A stretch of 22,055 bases of DNA. It comes from Scatosoma sp045643825 (GTDB lineage Bacteria > Bacillota > Clostridia > Christensenellales > Borkfalkiaceae). The stretch spans positions 1-22,055 of the forward strand of contig JAZRFV010000017.1 of assembly GCA_045643825.1 (NCBI GenBank), in the 5' to 3' direction. The position numbers and the translations under genes were made by a program. The notes under the pieces are model-generated. The model did not search any database, was not told the origin of the DNA, and worked only from the letters and a program-made list of their open reading frames with translations. Positions within the stretch are counted from its first letter, which is position 1, and each line of letters begins with the position of its first letter. Shown piece by piece: positions 21,514 to 22,055 of the stretch.

Positions 21514-21529
21514 TTTTTGTATACAAAAA
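21514..21529. promoter_or_regulatory. 16-bp perfect palindrome upstream of the ferritin-like gene
   Basis: TTTTTGTATACAAAAA is fully self-complementary and lies about 50 bases upstream of the TTG start, where promoter elements would be. A protein-binding operator is plausible, but no convincing -35/-10 pair with standard spacing was found around it. Confidence 0.35.
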
Positions 21530-21557
21530 CGGCTGCCGAATTTTCAACAACCGTTTT
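21520..21557 (-). terminator. Orphan terminator upstream of the ferritin-like gene
   Basis: Minus-strand 10-bp stem (21548-21557 with 21526-21535; one G-U pair) and a 12-base loop, followed by five T. No intact gene precedes it on that strand, so it is probably the end signal of a gene left behind when this cassette moved, or insulation of the cassette from read-through. Confidence 0.55.
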
Positions 21558-21569
21558 GCTTTACCTTCC

Positions 21570-22055
21570 GACACAAAAGACTTTTACGATAAAGAGCAAG
21601 TTTGACTTAAAAATCATCTCAACAATTCGATGTTTTCCGACCAAACGAAGTATGGGTTAGTGATGCTAGCTGTTTTCGCTTTAATAATAAAAATTATTAT
21701 ATTTGCGGCGTCCTTGATTTATATGCAAGACGGATAGTTTCTTATCGTATCGGAAAAAGCAATAGCAAAAATCTAGTCCGTAGTACATTTAAAATGGCCT
21801 ATAACGAACGAAAACCCCCTTTATCTTTAATGTTCCATACTAACCGCGGCAGTCCGTATCGTTCCAAAACCATGCGTGATTATCTTCAAAAGTTAGGTGT
21901 CAAACAATCTTTTTCACGGGTATATGTTCCATACGATAATTCTGTCGTTGAATCTTTTTTTGCTTCTTTGAAACGAGAAGAGCTATATAGAACAAAATAC
22001 CGTTCTGAAAATGAATTCAAAACGGCAGTAGATAATTATATGACTTTTTACAATT
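21570..22055 (+). pseudogene. IS3-family transposase, 3' remnant (DDE domain)
   Basis: The reading frame PNEVWVSDASCFRFNNKNYY followed by VLDLYARRIVSYRIGKSNS and DNSVVESFFASLKREELYRT is the rve integrase core of IS3 OrfB and continues past the window edge. Just upstream, KDFYDKEQV-stop-LKNHLNN and a frame change show decay. The first Asp (WVSD) and the Glu (VVESFF) remain, but the second catalytic Asp of HTDRGS is Asn (codon 21842-21844). The element is therefore doubly inactive. Confidence 0.88.

Larger units (their letters stand above)
19677..22055 (+). mobile_element. Decayed IS3-family element split by a gene cassette
   Basis: The likely left end begins near TGAACACCTGTC at 19677; the right end is beyond the window. 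The transposase is present as a 5' part (19854 to about 20125) and a 3' part (about 21570 onward). Between them lies a segment carrying a ferritin-like gene on the other strand, in place of roughly 60-70 transposase residues. The non-coding leader at 19677-19853 contains a 9-bp inverted repeat (19734-19742 with 19768-19776) and a TATAAT box at 19829-19834. Confidence 0.75.

Overview
The window looks like the chromosome of an anaerobic, low-to-mid GC Bacillota (class Clostridia or a close relative). The reasons are the McsA-McsB-ClpC arginine-phosphorylation module, an archaeal/eukaryotic-type prolyl-tRNA synthetase, a DUF3343 protein beside a class V aminotransferase, strong AGGAGG ribosome sites with sigma-A-type promoters, and an IS3 remnant of a kind common in Clostridia. 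No genus can be named from sequence alone. I see no tRNA, rRNA or CRISPR array.

Layout. 1-2,700: a partial hypothetical gene, endonuclease III (nth) and a DUF3343 gene on the minus strand, then a divergent cysteine-desulfurase-like gene. 2,409-3,050: two small unknown genes read outward from overlapping promoters. 3,051-13,936: one long minus-strand gene train that starts with a membrane-anchored XRE regulator, continues through mcsA, mcsB and clpC, and then encodes six of the seven shikimate-pathway steps (aroC, aroB, aroA, aroE, aroQ, aroK) and a short-chain dehydrogenase. Overlapping or closely spaced genes and the lack of internal terminators suggest co-transcription, although the 42-nt clpC-aroC gap could hold a promoter. 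DAHP synthase, the first step, is not here. 14,063-18,443: proS, preceded by an 858-residue membrane protein with eight predicted helices, thirteen 16-residue repeats, a Met/Pro-rich stretch, a charged helix and a C-terminal zinc ribbon. It has a perfect consensus promoter and highly biased codons, so it is probably abundant, and I recognise no family for it. 18,487-19,146: inorganic pyrophosphatase with its own promoter and terminator. 19,150-22,055: an accessory zone with an array of palindromes separated by a constant octamer, a strong bidirectional terminator, and a decayed IS3-family transposase split in two by a cassette carrying a ferritin-like gene.

Points that stand out: the unknown repeat-rich membrane protein; a membrane XRE regulator where CtsR usually sits; three genes whose -10 box lies 5-9 nt before the start codon, implying leaderless or nearly leaderless mRNAs; a 13-bp motif present four times in one orientation; the palindrome array; and several regulatory signals embedded in other features (a terminator inside a convergent gene, a ribosome site inside a terminator stem, and competing hairpins before proS).
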